Assembly (NCBI RefSeq): GCF_008065115.1
Contig: NZ_CP042913.1
Location: 4,909,257 to 4,973,256 of the forward strand
Direction of reading: 5' to 3'
DNA: 64,000 nt
Source: Bythopirellula goksoeyrii
Lineage (GTDB): Bacteria > Planctomycetota > Planctomycetia > Pirellulales > Lacipirellulaceae
Every line of letters starts with the position of its first letter. Position 1 is the first letter of the stretch. The notes beneath the pieces were generated by a model. It saw only the letters and a list, made by a program, of their open reading frames with translations. It was not told the origin of the DNA and did no database searches. The position numbers and the translations under genes are program-made. Below are positions 1 to 8,624 of the stretch, in pieces.

Positions 1-1
1 C

Positions 2-1177
2 AATCCTGTGTCGCGTTTGCAAGCTCGCTTGGATAGCGGCGAGGTAGAATTAACCTACGACGAAAATCGTGGCTACCTGGCATCGGTACTTGAACAACTG
101 GGTATTTCACCCTCATCACAGATGCTTGTTTTCTCCAAAACGAGCTTCCAACCTCAGAAAATATCTCCGCGCCGACCTCGTGCCGTCTATTTTGGCGAAG
201 ATGCCTATGTGGGCTGGGTTCAAAGGGGAGACGTGCTAGAAATCTCGACGGTAGACCCTCAGTTGGGTGCAGTCTTCTATACTCTGGAACAGAAGGCGGC
301 AGCGAAACCGACTCTTGTACAAGACCGAGGGCAATGCATCGTCTGCCACGCATCTTCACGTACCGCCGATGTGCCAGGGCATCTGGTGCGCTCGGTCTAC
401 CCTGCCCCGTCAGGCCAGCCGTATTTTGGTGCTGGGACTTTCACGACCGACGATCGCAGTCCCTTTCACGAACGATGGGGGGGCTGGTATGTCACCGGCA
501 CCCACGGCAAGGAACGGCACATGGGCAACGTCGTAGTGCAAGGCAAAGACGATCCAGAAGAACTTGATCGAGAGGCGGGAGCCAACGTCACCGACCTCAG
601 CGAACTGCTAAACACCTCCCCCTATTTAGCTTCTCACAGCGATATTGTGGCGTTGATGGTCCTAGAGCATCAGACAAGGATGCACAACCTCATCACCCGC
701 GCTAATTTCGAAACGCGTGCTGCCTGCCACTACGACCGCATCATGAACAAGGCCTTGGAGCGCCCACTCGACCAACGCAGCGAATCGACCGAGCGCAGAA
801 TCGCTGCCGTGGTCGAAAAGCTGATCGATGGCCTATTGTTTGTCGACGAATATCCCTTGAATGATCCCATCGAAGGGAGCTCGACATTTTCTCAAGAATT
901 TTCCGAAATTGGCCCGCAAGATTCTCAGGGCAGATCACTCCGCCAGCTTGATCTCTCTCAGAGGTTGATGAAGTATCCCTGCAGTTATCTGATCTATTCC
1001 GAGCCGTTTGCAGGAATTCCTGTCGCAACACAAGAACAAATCTACCGCCGTTTGTACGACATCCTGAGCGGTACCGATACGAACGAAAAGTATGCTCACC
1101 TAACTTCTGCCGACCGCCGAGCGATTCTCGAAATCCTGCGGGAAACCAAAACCGATTTACCCGATTACTGGAAATAG
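2..1177 (+). CDS. Exported c-type haem protein, 5' end outside the window
   Basis: The reading frame is open to the left edge, so the first visible GTG (position 8) is probably internal and the N-terminus, including any signal peptide, is missing. The visible part is about 390 residues. One haem c motif, C-I-V-C-H, sits near residue 110, followed by a Gly/Tyr/His-rich stretch ending in a T-H-G-K-E-R-H-M-G-N segment around residues 155-170 that could supply the second haem ligand. Proteins like this are common and unnamed in planctomycetes; they resemble single-haem domains linked to periplasmic electron transfer. The next gene, 18 bp downstream on the same strand, also has a CxxCH motif, so the two are probably one operon. 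The redox partner and substrate are unknown. The haem assignment rests on the motif and context only. Confidence 0.75.
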   Translation, partial: NPVSRLQARLDSGEVELTYDENRGYLASVLEQLGISPSSQMLVFSKTSFQPQKISPRRPRAVYFGEDAYVGWVQRGDVLEISTVDPQLGAVFYTLEQKAAAKPTLVQDRGQCIVCHASSRTADVPGHLVRSVYPAPSGQPYFGAGTFTTDDRSPFHERWGGWYVTGTHGKERHMGNVVVQGKDDPEELDREAGANVTDLSELLNTSPYLASHSDIVALMVLEHQTRMHNLITRANFETRAACHYDRIMNKALERPLDQRSESTERRIAAVVEKLIDGLLFVDEYPLNDPIEGSSTFSQEFSEIGPQDSQGRSLRQLDLSQRLMKYPCSYLIYSEPFAGIPVATQEQIYRRLYDILSGTDTNEKYAHLTSADRRAILEILRETKTDLPDYWK

Positions 1178-1195
1178 ACAATCAAAGGAACTGAA

Positions 1196-1738
1196 ATGAA
1201 AACTGTGTTAGCGCCTGCTCTCTGCCTGACAATTACCCTGGCGATCTCTCTGGCCTTGGCCACTGAGAAGGAACAACCCATTGCCAACTCGAGTGACAAC
1301 GCCTCGCCAGCAGCTGTCGAGCAAGCCAGGGAGACTGTCGCCATGCTGGACAACATCTACAAGCAGGTGATTGTCCTGATCACCGATAAATACGTTCACG
1401 ATACCGACGATTTCGCAGCCGGCAGCGCGGCTGTCCTGCTGTTCAAGAACATCTCTGAGAACGGTTCCCATACAGTGCGGCTGATCGACGCCACCGGCGA
1501 ACCCTACAACCCGGACAACATCGCGGGCGACGACTTCGAGCGTGAAGCCCTCAAGCAAATCAAGGCTGGCAAGCAGACCTACGACCAAGTCGAGGCCAAA
1601 GATGGCAAACAGTTCTTACGATCCATGACCCCGGTACCTGTCGTCATGGAGCGCTGCATCATGTGCCACGACCACTATGGAGACGTAGAAAAGGGCGAAC
1701 CCATCGGCGCGATCAGCTACACGATTCCGCTGGAGTGA
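1196..1738 (+). CDS. DUF3365 (Tll0287-like) exported haem-binding protein
   Basis: 180 residues. An N-terminal signal peptide is clear (Lys at position 2, then a hydrophobic stretch to about residue 21 ending L-A-T-E). The rest resembles the DUF3365/Tll0287-like haem sensor domain: a long helix with N-I-Y-K-Q near residue 55, a phrase close to 'NP-N-A-D-D-FE' in the middle, and the haem motif C154-I-M-C157-H158 before a final strand I-G-A-I-S. Family members are periplasmic c-type haem proteins, either alone or as sensor domains of histidine kinases and cyclases. Here the domain stands alone, so a sensor or electron-carrier role are both possible. It follows another CxxCH protein by 18 bp with a plausible AAAGGA ribosome site before the ATG, which supports co-transcription. 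Confidence 0.75.
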   Translation: MKTVLAPALCLTITLAISLALATEKEQPIANSSDNASPAAVEQARETVAMLDNIYKQVIVLITDKYVHDTDDFAAGSAAVLLFKNISENGSHTVRLIDATGEPYNPDNIAGDDFEREALKQIKAGKQTYDQVEAKDGKQFLRSMTPVPVVMERCIMCHDHYGDVEKGEPIGAISYTIPLE

Positions 1739-2307
1739 GGCCAACCATTGCCTTCAAAAGGTGCACTATTAGCTCCCTTCGCCAGTTGCAATGGTGTTCA
1801 CGACTGATTTCGAAAAGAGTCCGCTGCCTCCAAGCAGACAACAGCCTCGTGGCAAGGTTATACTTTTGCCAGATGGATCAGCATCACCCAGTGCTGGAGT
1901 GCCAATTGCGGTTCGAGCCGGCGGGCATGGACACCTCCCGCACGAAAACTGTTCGTCCATTTGGCCGATTTGAGGCCAATTCGACCTCAGTTCCGGACGA
2001 ACCTTAGTAATGTGGGGGTGCACACCACCGATAGTTAGGAGCTGGACGAAAACAGCCTCGGGCCATGAAACTGAGGTAGGTTTGGGAGCTCCGGAACTGC
2101 CCGAGGTGAGCTGCACCGACGCGGATTCGGAAGTTCCGTGTCTGAAAGAGGTTGTGACATCCGACGCGACTTAGCGAGATCGGAAGCTGAGCGAGGTTGA
2201 TGCACCCGCCAGAAGTTTAATGGGACGCCGAATGCGATCGGTCGTCACACCTCTGCAGATTGCGGAGTTAGTGTTTACATGTCTTCATAGTTATCCACAA
2301 CAGGCCC
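1739..2307. other. Gene-free stretch
   Basis: About 570 bases between the haem-protein pair and the convergent kinase gene. Short open frames overlap on both strands, but none has a ribosome site, a recognisable domain or an N-terminus typical of a protein. I see no strong hairpin followed by a T run, so I do not call a terminator. Confidence 0.5.
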
Positions 2308-4692
2308 TTATTCGTTTGGGGCAGACCAGCGATTGCCCCAACCTGTATAAAGGTCGTGTAGAAACGCACGCCATTCTTCCGCTGTCCTCGAAGATGGATA
2401 GGGGCTAGGCGGCTCCGGCTTGGCGGCAGTCCAGACCACCTCGAATTGGCCATCGGACTTTACCTGGCCGATGCGGGGCGTCTTGAAGGTGTGTTGCGTC
2501 GCAGGGTCGATCCGCACCTCGCCACTAGGTGAGCTCATGCGTTGATTGAGCATGGCTCGGCGAATCTTACGCACGTTTGTGGTCCCGGCTTCAGTGACCG
2601 CTTGCGCCCAGAGCTTGACACCAAAGTAGGCGGACTCCATTGGGTCGGTTAAAACGCGCTGCGGCCCGTACTTCTTTCGGAAGCTGGCCACGAACAGCTC
2701 ATTTTCTTCCGAATCTATGCTCTGAAAATAGTTCCACGCAGCGTAATCGCCAGCCATTGCAGAGGCGTCCAGCTGGCGAAGTTCTTCCTCTTCAACGCTA
2801 AACGAGATCGTTGGGGTTGTTTCGGGAAGAATCCCTTCCGCGCGCAGGTCACTAAAGAACGCCCGGTTGGAGTCGCCGTTAATGGAGTTCAAGATTACGT
2901 CCGGCTTAGCGGCGATTATCTGTTCAATAATGGGTTGGACATCAGAGCTTCCGAGCGGTAGGAACGCCTCGCCAACAAGCTCTGCGCCAAGCTCTTTCAA
3001 CTGATCCTTGATAATGGCATGCGCCACTCGCGGAAAAACATAATCGGAACCTACTAGGAAGAAACGCCGCTTGTTCTCAAAGGCGTACGCCCACTTCACC
3101 GCGGGGATAATCTGCTGGTTGGGTGCAGCCCCCGTGTAGATGACATTGGAAGATTCCTCGATTCCTTCGTATTGCACAGGATAAACAAGCAGGTGGTCCA
3201 GCTCCTCAAACACAGGCACGACGGTTTTGCGACTTGCCGACGTCCAGCAACCGAAAACCGTGCAAACTTTTTCTTCCTCGATGAGACGCCTTGCTTCGCT
3301 CGCAAATCTGGCTGGGTCGGAACGACCGTCAGCCACTACAGCCTCCACTGGTCTTCCCAGCACGCCGCCACTACTGTTCAGTTCCTCCACTGCCAAAAGG
3401 GTGGCGTCAGCGACTGAAGTACCGCTGTGCCCCATTGTCCCGGTAAGCGATTGTAAGATGCCGATGCGAATAGGCTCTCCCGAGGGCGGGACTACGACGA
3501 TGGCGTCTTGCGTGATCTCTGAGGCCTTTGTATCAGCCAGTCCACGATCGCGTTGTCCAGAAGAAAAGACATAGGCGGCTCCTGCACCGATTAACGCAAG
3601 TAACCCTGCACCAGCAATGAGGGCAGTGGTAAAACTCCGTCTGCTCTTTGCAGTTGCTGCAGGCGCGGGTCGAACCAAGGTGGCAGACGACTGGCTCGGA
3701 AGCTGGATGCCCGCACCCGACATGGCTGCTAAAATGGCTTCCAAATCGCCACGCATTTCATCCATCGATTGGTATCGGTTTTCCGGATCTGTGGCCATCG
3801 CGCGCTGAATGATTGCTGCACAGGCCGCTGGAACCATCGCTCTCACTGCTCGTGGGTCAGGAGGCCCTGCGTGGCAGTGCGCAAACATCACTTGAACAAC
3901 GCTCCCGCTCTCCTGAAACGGACACTGACTCGTAAGCAAGCTATAGTAAGTGGCCCCCAGAGAATAGACATCGCTGCGGGCATCGACTTGCCCTGCCTCG
4001 CATTGTTCGGGACTCATGTAATAGGGAGTGCCGACGAGATGGCCAGCCTGGGTCATCATCATCGACTGATTTTCAGCTCGTTTTGCCAGACCAAAGTCAG
4101 CAACTTTTACCTCGCCATTTTCTGTCAGCAGCAAGTTCGCCGGCTTTACATCGCGATGCACGAGGCCCTGTTTATGCGCGGCAGCGAGTCCCTTGCAGGC
4201 TTCTATGGTCAGGCGAGTCGCTTCACTCACCGTGTAAGCGCCAGATTGTTCTAAGTGGTCTCCCGCGCTGCCCCCTGACACGACTTCCATGACGAGGTAA
4301 TACACTTCCTCCTCGTTGGCTACTTCGTAGATCGTGACCGCGTTGGGATGATTGAGCTTGCCGGCGCTTTTGGCTTCGGCGAGAAAGCGATGAAGTGCAT
4401 TCTTGTCGGCCGACAGCTCTGCAGGTAACACCTTGACTGCGACGTCACGTTCGATAGACGGATCGTAGGCCTTGAGCACAACCCCCATTCCTCCCAGGCC
4501 GAGAAGTGCTGTAATTTCGTACTTTCCAATCCGACGTCCCACCCACTCCTCTGGGCTGCGATGTAGCCCGCTCATAGACGCTGGTTTTGTATCGCCTCCC
4601 AAGAGCATTGTTTCATCGAGTGGACGCGGTGTCACAGGACTTTCAGAGTCGCTTTCAGGTCTTGCAGATTCGTCTGATGAAGATGGGTTCAC
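2308..4692 (-). CDS. Receptor Ser/Thr kinase with UrtA-like ligand-binding domain
   Basis: 794 residues in three parts. Residues 1-50 are a Ser/Pro/Glu-rich tail. Residues about 57-325 are a complete Hanks-type kinase: glycine loop G65-L-G-G-M-G70, Lys87, H179-R-D181, D199-F-G, and an A-P-E-like 'MSPEQ' near 226-230. A single membrane helix lies at about 354-376 after a basic cluster. Residues about 407-790 are a type 1 periplasmic binding protein of the UrtA/AmiC kind: 'GILQSLTG' opening, 'YPVQYEG' and 'TGAAPNQQ' signatures, and 'VGSDYVFPR'. The expected topology puts the kinase in the cytoplasm and the binding protein outside. UrtA proteins bind urea and AmiC binds amides, so the natural inference is a one-protein receptor phosphorylating on Ser/Thr in response to urea or a short amide. 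No urea ABC transporter genes are nearby. Confidence 0.9.
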   Translation of the reverse strand: MNPSSSDESARPESDSESPVTPRPLDETMLLGGDTKPASMSGLHRSPEEWVGRRIGKYEITALLGLGGMGVVLKAYDPSIERDVAVKVLPAELSADKNALHRFLAEAKSAGKLNHPNAVTIYEVANEEEVYYLVMEVVSGGSAGDHLEQSGAYTVSEATRLTIEACKGLAAAHKQGLVHRDVKPANLLLTENGEVKVADFGLAKRAENQSMMMTQAGHLVGTPYYMSPEQCEAGQVDARSDVYSLGATYYSLLTSQCPFQESGSVVQVMFAHCHAGPPDPRAVRAMVPAACAAIIQRAMATDPENRYQSMDEMRGDLEAILAAMSGAGIQLPSQSSATLVRPAPAATAKSRRSFTTALIAGAGLLALIGAGAAYVFSSGQRDRGLADTKASEITQDAIVVVPPSGEPIRIGILQSLTGTMGHSGTSVADATLLAVEELNSSGGVLGRPVEAVVADGRSDPARFASEARRLIEEEKVCTVFGCWTSASRKTVVPVFEELDHLLVYPVQYEGIEESSNVIYTGAAPNQQIIPAVKWAYAFENKRRFFLVGSDYVFPRVAHAIIKDQLKELGAELVGEAFLPLGSSDVQPIIEQIIAAKPDVILNSINGDSNRAFFSDLRAEGILPETTPTISFSVEEEELRQLDASAMAGDYAAWNYFQSIDSEENELFVASFRKKYGPQRVLTDPMESAYFGVKLWAQAVTEAGTTNVRKIRRAMLNQRMSSPSGEVRIDPATQHTFKTPRIGQVKSDGQFEVVWTAAKPEPPSPYPSSRTAEEWRAFLHDLYTGWGNRWSAPNE

Positions 4693-5803
4693 GACAAAGG
4701 CCTAGCGGTGCACGGTTTATTCATATAATCGTAATCGACACAATTCCTTATCGTACTATCTGCCGCTAGAAATGACTACTCACACACCCTAGAAGGATCG
4801 GGCCCACGAATTCCTGCTGACGCTCCACATGCGACATCGTTGAGAGACCAATAACCGACTACCTAGATTCTTCGCCCGGTGGTGAGCACACCGACCGCAT
4901 TTCCGCGTTCTCTAATTGCTGGCGACTGGACCAGCTTCAGCGTCTTAGCCAGCCGACTTAGCTGCTGAGGTCTTGTGCGAGATTTGACACCTGCGCTTTG
5001 GCAAACTCTCTTCTAGGGGACGGGTGATGCATCTTCGTTCAGTTGGAAATCGGCGTAAGTCGCATCGGACTGGTGCATGAAAAACTCTGGACGAATCTCC
5101 TAAGCCACACAGTTCACGCCCTCCTTGGACGGTTGGGAAGGGCTGAGGCGGATTGGCCATGGGATGTGAGTAAAGTGCCACCAAATGCACACTCGTGGAC
5201 CAGAATGCGCGTAATGCCCTAGTACGTAGCCGCCTGTGCTCGGCTTAGTTTAGACTAAGTTCCGACGTTCGATTTATCGTGCACGCCAAAATCCGGCCTA
5301 CAAACCAAGTGACCAATACGAAGCGAGCCATGATTGACTGACGGCGATCGGGGACCTATGATCAGGCCATCAGCATAATCCTTGCCGGTAGACGATTCGG
5401 TCGGCAGTCTCTAAATGCGGACCTTTTTGATGAAAGTTGGCATACTTTAAAGTCGGCGAGTCCCTAGTCTCAACTCCATACGCGGCGGTTTGTGCGAACA
5501 GCGCGCTTGCAGCTCGACGCGACGGCTCTCAATGGCACGCCGGCGGGCGAAAGCCATCGCATTGGCACTGACAAGATTCCGCTTTGCATGGGCGTTGATG
5601 TCGTTTATCGAAGGTGCAAGGCAGGAGGGCTGGCAGACCGTCACGTTCATTGCCCACGATGTTACGGCGAGGTGAAGAAGAAAGTCTCTTCCCCCGATTT
5701 TGGGAACTGTAGCGAATCTCTGAGTTACTTACACATGCGTCCACTTGGCGAACCCCATTGAACCCAGTTCGCCTGGCGACCTTAACATGAAGGAACAATA
5801 TAA
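4693..5803. other. 1.1-kb gene-free stretch
   Basis: The longest stretch without a credible gene. Small open frames of 60-90 codons lie on both strands at 4945-5190 and 5447-5798, but they overlap each other, lack ribosome sites and match no family I know. It lies between divergent genes (kinase to the left, repeat protein to the right) and must hold both promoters; I cannot place them confidently. An AAGGAA ribosome site just before 5804 belongs to the next gene. It could be a decayed gene or an insertion scar. Confidence 0.45.
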
Positions 5804-7156
5804 ATGTCTCGACAAATCAATCCTGTGAGAGTTCTCGTGGCGTGTCTGTCAATTTCTCTTGTATTCGCCTGTTGCCAATCTTTTGGGAGGGGCGGTAAAG
5901 GAGGTGGCGGAAGATCTCCTGGCGGATCCTGGTCGCAGAAATCTCATGGAGGGAGCCAGTCACGCGCGGGAGGACAAGCCCATACGGGCGGACAATATCA
6001 TTCTGGGGGACGCTCTGCTGAAAATCGAGGCGGTCGTAACGCTTCACAGGCCTCCCGGACGCAAGGTTTAGCAGGTGGTGCAGACTTCGCCAATCGTCGC
6101 GGGCCTCAGGCATCTGGTGCACAAGGTGCCGCCGGAGGTGCAGCCATTGCCAATCGTCGCGGGCCACAGGAATCCGGTGCAGAGGGTGCCGCCGGAGGCG
6201 CGGCCCTTGCCAAGCGTCGTGGGCCTCAAGCATCTGGAGCACAAGGTGCCGCCGCTGGTGCGGCCGTCTCTAAACGCAACGAGCCACAGTATAGCGGAGC
6301 ACAGGGCGCTGCTGCCGGTGCCGCTGTCTCCAATCGCAATCAACCTCAATACAGCGGAGCACAAGGTGCCGCCGCTGGCGCGGCCGTCTCTAAACGCAAC
6401 GCGCCACAGTATAGCGGAGCGCAGGGCGCAGCCGCTGGTGCGGCAGTTGCCGATCGCAATGAACCCGCAATGTCGGGCGCCGCCGGATATGCAGCGATTC
6501 AAAATTCGTTTGACAATCCGAATATGTTCGGCCGACAGTGGTATGGAAATCATCCGACCGCATGGGCTCCTTCAGCTTGGACTACCGGAGCAGCCTGGGC
6601 AGGGGTTTCACAAGCCGGAATAGCTCGTCACTTTGGCTACTCCGATGCTACCCCAATTTCATACGACTACGGAGTGAACGTGACTTGTGAGAATGATGAA
6701 GTGACCGTCGATGGCGAAAACATGGGGACGGCTGAGGAGTTCAGTCAGCAAGCTGCCGATCTCGCCAACCTGGGCTCTGAGGCGAGCGAAGTAGCAACCG
6801 ATCGATGGTTGGCCTTGGGCGTGTACGCAATGGTTCGCAACGAACAACAACATCCGCAACTGATTCTGCAATTGGCGATCAATGAAAAGGGCATCTTACG
6901 GGGCAATTTCACTGACGAAATCACCGATCGCATTTCACCGATCCATGGTGCAGTGGACAAAAAGACCCAGCGGGCCGCTTGGACCGTGGGCGACAACCAT
7001 CAAACCGTCATGGAAGCGGGTCTTAATAACCTCACTGATAGTTCAGCCCCTGCGCTCGTCCACAAGAATGGCAAGACCGACCATTGGCTGTTGGTGCGTC
7101 TCAACGAACCCCCGCAGAATGGCGACGTCGAGGCTGGTTCCGGACCAGCGGAATAG
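5804..7156 (+). CDS. Exported Gly/Ala-rich repeat protein, probable surface protein
   Basis: 450 residues. The N-terminus is a signal peptide (Arg at 3, hydrophobic to about residue 25, with a Cys pair at 23-24 that could be a lipobox-like site but is not a standard one). Residues 29-95 are very rich in Gly, Ser, His and Arg. Residues about 90-225 hold a 20-residue tandem repeat with consensus x-P-Q-x-S-G-A-Q-G-A-A-x-G-A-A-x-x-x-R-x. The C-terminal 200 residues are a separate folded domain beginning with aromatic W-Y-G-N-H-P-x-x-W. Planctomycete relatives are often labelled 'mu-protocadherin' or 'cell surface protein', but no function is established. I infer export and a structural or adhesive role. 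The repeat is DNA-level, so its number probably varies between strains. Confidence 0.75.
   Translation: MSRQINPVRVLVACLSISLVFACCQSFGRGGKGGGGRSPGGSWSQKSHGGSQSRAGGQAHTGGQYHSGGRSAENRGGRNASQASRTQGLAGGADFANRRGPQASGAQGAAGGAAIANRRGPQESGAEGAAGGAALAKRRGPQASGAQGAAAGAAVSKRNEPQYSGAQGAAAGAAVSNRNQPQYSGAQGAAAGAAVSKRNAPQYSGAQGAAAGAAVADRNEPAMSGAAGYAAIQNSFDNPNMFGRQWYGNHPTAWAPSAWTTGAAWAGVSQAGIARHFGYSDATPISYDYGVNVTCENDEVTVDGENMGTAEEFSQQAADLANLGSEASEVATDRWLALGVYAMVRNEQQHPQLILQLAINEKGILRGNFTDEITDRISPIHGAVDKKTQRAAWTVGDNHQTVMEAGLNNLTDSSAPALVHKNGKTDHWLLVRLNEPPQNGDVEAGSGPAE
6101..6460 (+). repeat. Six 60-bp in-frame tandem repeats
   Basis: Six consecutive 60-bp units (starts at 6101, 6161, 6221, 6281, 6341, 6401), each encoding 20 residues, with degenerate half units on both sides. 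Units 4 and 6 are nearly identical in DNA, so recent duplication is likely. All lie inside the exported repeat protein and keep its frame. Confidence 0.9.
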
Positions 7157-7554
7157 GCGTTTTGCGCGCTGCTCGACGGACTCCACCGTGCAGGTTGTCT
7201 CGCAGCCCGCTCTCGCAGATAACGGGTCCTACATCGGTCGGCAACACCGCCGGCAATTTGCCACAACTCAAACTAACAGCGGATGGACCAACCTCGGTCA
7301 CTTAGGCCACTCGGTAACTCCCCGCGGTGTACATCACCTCGGTGAGTTTGGGCTTGGCTGAGACCTGCCCCGCTAACATCCGGCGGGCACATCGACCCAC
7401 TTTACGGACGGCACTGCAACTTGGAATGCAATCGTGCTTTCTCAGACCGATCAGTAAAATCTGCCAATAGCTGGAAGTGAAATACGGCTCCGCACGAACC
7501 ACATTGCTGTGGCAAAGCTATGGGTTACCAAAACACGATTCCAAGTGAGTAACC
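7157..7554. other. Gene-free stretch between convergent genes
   Basis: About 400 bases between the stop of the repeat protein and the stop of the short-chain dehydrogenase. The open frames here are extensions or antisense shadows. No clear intrinsic terminator seen. Confidence 0.45.
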
Positions 7555-8298
7555 TCAGCCTTCATCCATCTCCGCTTCGATGACAGATTTAGCAAAACTC
7601 TCATAAGCCGCACCGATTTGCTTCGCCGTCGAATCGGGAAACGCATGGAACTTCCCCGTAGCCAACGCATCGACAATGGCATCTGCCACTAGCGCAGGTG
7701 GCTCGGCAACTTCGTCCAAACCGGCTTGGCTGCCCATGTCTGTCGCGATTGGTCCCGGGTGAACACTAACGACCTGGATACCCTCATCGCTCAACATCAC
7801 CTTGAGTGCTTGTGTGATGGAGTATGCAGCAGCTTTTGAGGCCGAGTAGGTCGCAAAGTCTGGAAAGCTCTTCAGCGACGCTACCGAATTGAGCTGCACG
7901 AACCCTCCTCCACCGTTCTTCTTCAGAACCGGCGCGAACGCCTGAGCCATTCGCATCAGACCATATACGTTTACGTTCATCTCGAAATTTAGCGCGTCGA
8001 CCGCTTCCTGAGAAAGCGGCGACTCAGTGCGCAGGACGCCCGCGTTGTTGACCACGAGTGTCACATCCTCAGCAGTCTTGGCCGCAGACTCAATCGTTGC
8101 TGGCTTCTCAAGATCAATCTCGATTGGCACAATCCGATCTCCATATTGATCGATTAGCTCTTCAACGGAGGATAGCTTGCGCACCGCGGCATAGACTTTC
8201 GCCGCACCACGCGCCAGCAATCCTTCTGTAATTGCTTTGCCAATCCCGCGATTCGCTCCAGTAACAAGGGCCACACAATCTTTAACCTGGTACCTCAT
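7555..8298 (-). CDS. Short-chain dehydrogenase/reductase (classical SDR)
   Basis: 247 residues, the usual length for a classical SDR. The nucleotide-binding turn T13-G-A-N-R-G-I-G20, the N84-N-A-G motif, and the catalytic Ser138, Tyr151-x-x-x-Lys155 are all present. Arg17 in the glycine-rich turn and Arg40 after the second strand suggest a preference for NADP(H), though this is an inference. The P-G-P-I-A-T-D-M segment near residue 187 is also standard. It is a soluble oxidoreductase acting on an unknown alcohol or ketone. It stands alone, divergent from the PEP carboxykinase-like gene, with a GGAGAT ribosome site just before its ATG. Confidence 0.92.
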   Translation of the reverse strand: MRYQVKDCVALVTGANRGIGKAITEGLLARGAAKVYAAVRKLSSVEELIDQYGDRIVPIEIDLEKPATIESAAKTAEDVTLVVNNAGVLRTESPLSQEAVDALNFEMNVNVYGLMRMAQAFAPVLKKNGGGGFVQLNSVASLKSFPDFATYSASKAAAYSITQALKVMLSDEGIQVVSVHPGPIATDMGSQAGLDEVAEPPALVADAIVDALATGKFHAFPDSTAKQIGAAYESFAKSVIEAEMDEG

Positions 8299-8624
8299 GG
8301 CAATCTCCTTTTCATATGCTTATAGCCCGGAAAGGGGTAATGTAGACTAGCTTGACTGATCAGACGCACGTTCGTCTAGTTGACCGGGTAGCGAGGGAAG
8401 CGATACATTCTATAGGAGTTCCTGCTATAGGAGTTCCTGCCGTCTCTGGGGCCAATTTGATTGCCTCAGCTACAACGGAACAAAATTCGCACTACCCAGA
8501 ATTGACCCTCAGTTCTGCTAAACTGCGTTCGTGCTGCATGTTTGCGATGCAGGACAGGACGTTTTCTGCGCGCATATCAGGCAGCTGAGCTGTTTTTTTC
8601 ACACCTTTCAAACGAATATAATTC
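8299..8624. other. Divergent promoter region with a 15-bp direct duplication
   Basis: 326 bases between two divergent genes, so it should carry both promoters. A perfect 15-bp tandem duplication (CTATAGGAGTTCCTG twice) occupies 8410-8439. A small frame at 8352-8588 has no supporting features. A CAGCTGAGCTG sequence followed by seven T lies at about 8582-8599, but its one-base loop makes a terminator unlikely. Confidence 0.5.
8410..8439 (+). repeat. Perfect 15-bp tandem duplication
   Basis: CTATAGGAGTTCCTG occurs twice with no gap, upstream of the PEP carboxykinase-like gene. It may be a doubled regulator site or a slippage product; the sequence alone does not decide. Confidence 0.8.

Noticed and set aside
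5447-5798. Several overlapping frames on both strands
   Set aside because: They overlap one another, have no ribosome site and match no family; the sequence looks non-coding or decayed.
8352-8588. Small plus-strand frame before the PEP carboxykinase-like gene
   Set aside because: No ribosome site, and it covers the direct duplication in the promoter region; no family match.
8582-8599. CAGCTGAGCTG followed by seven T, as a terminator
   Set aside because: The loop would be one base and it lies between two divergent gene starts, so there is no transcript to terminate.
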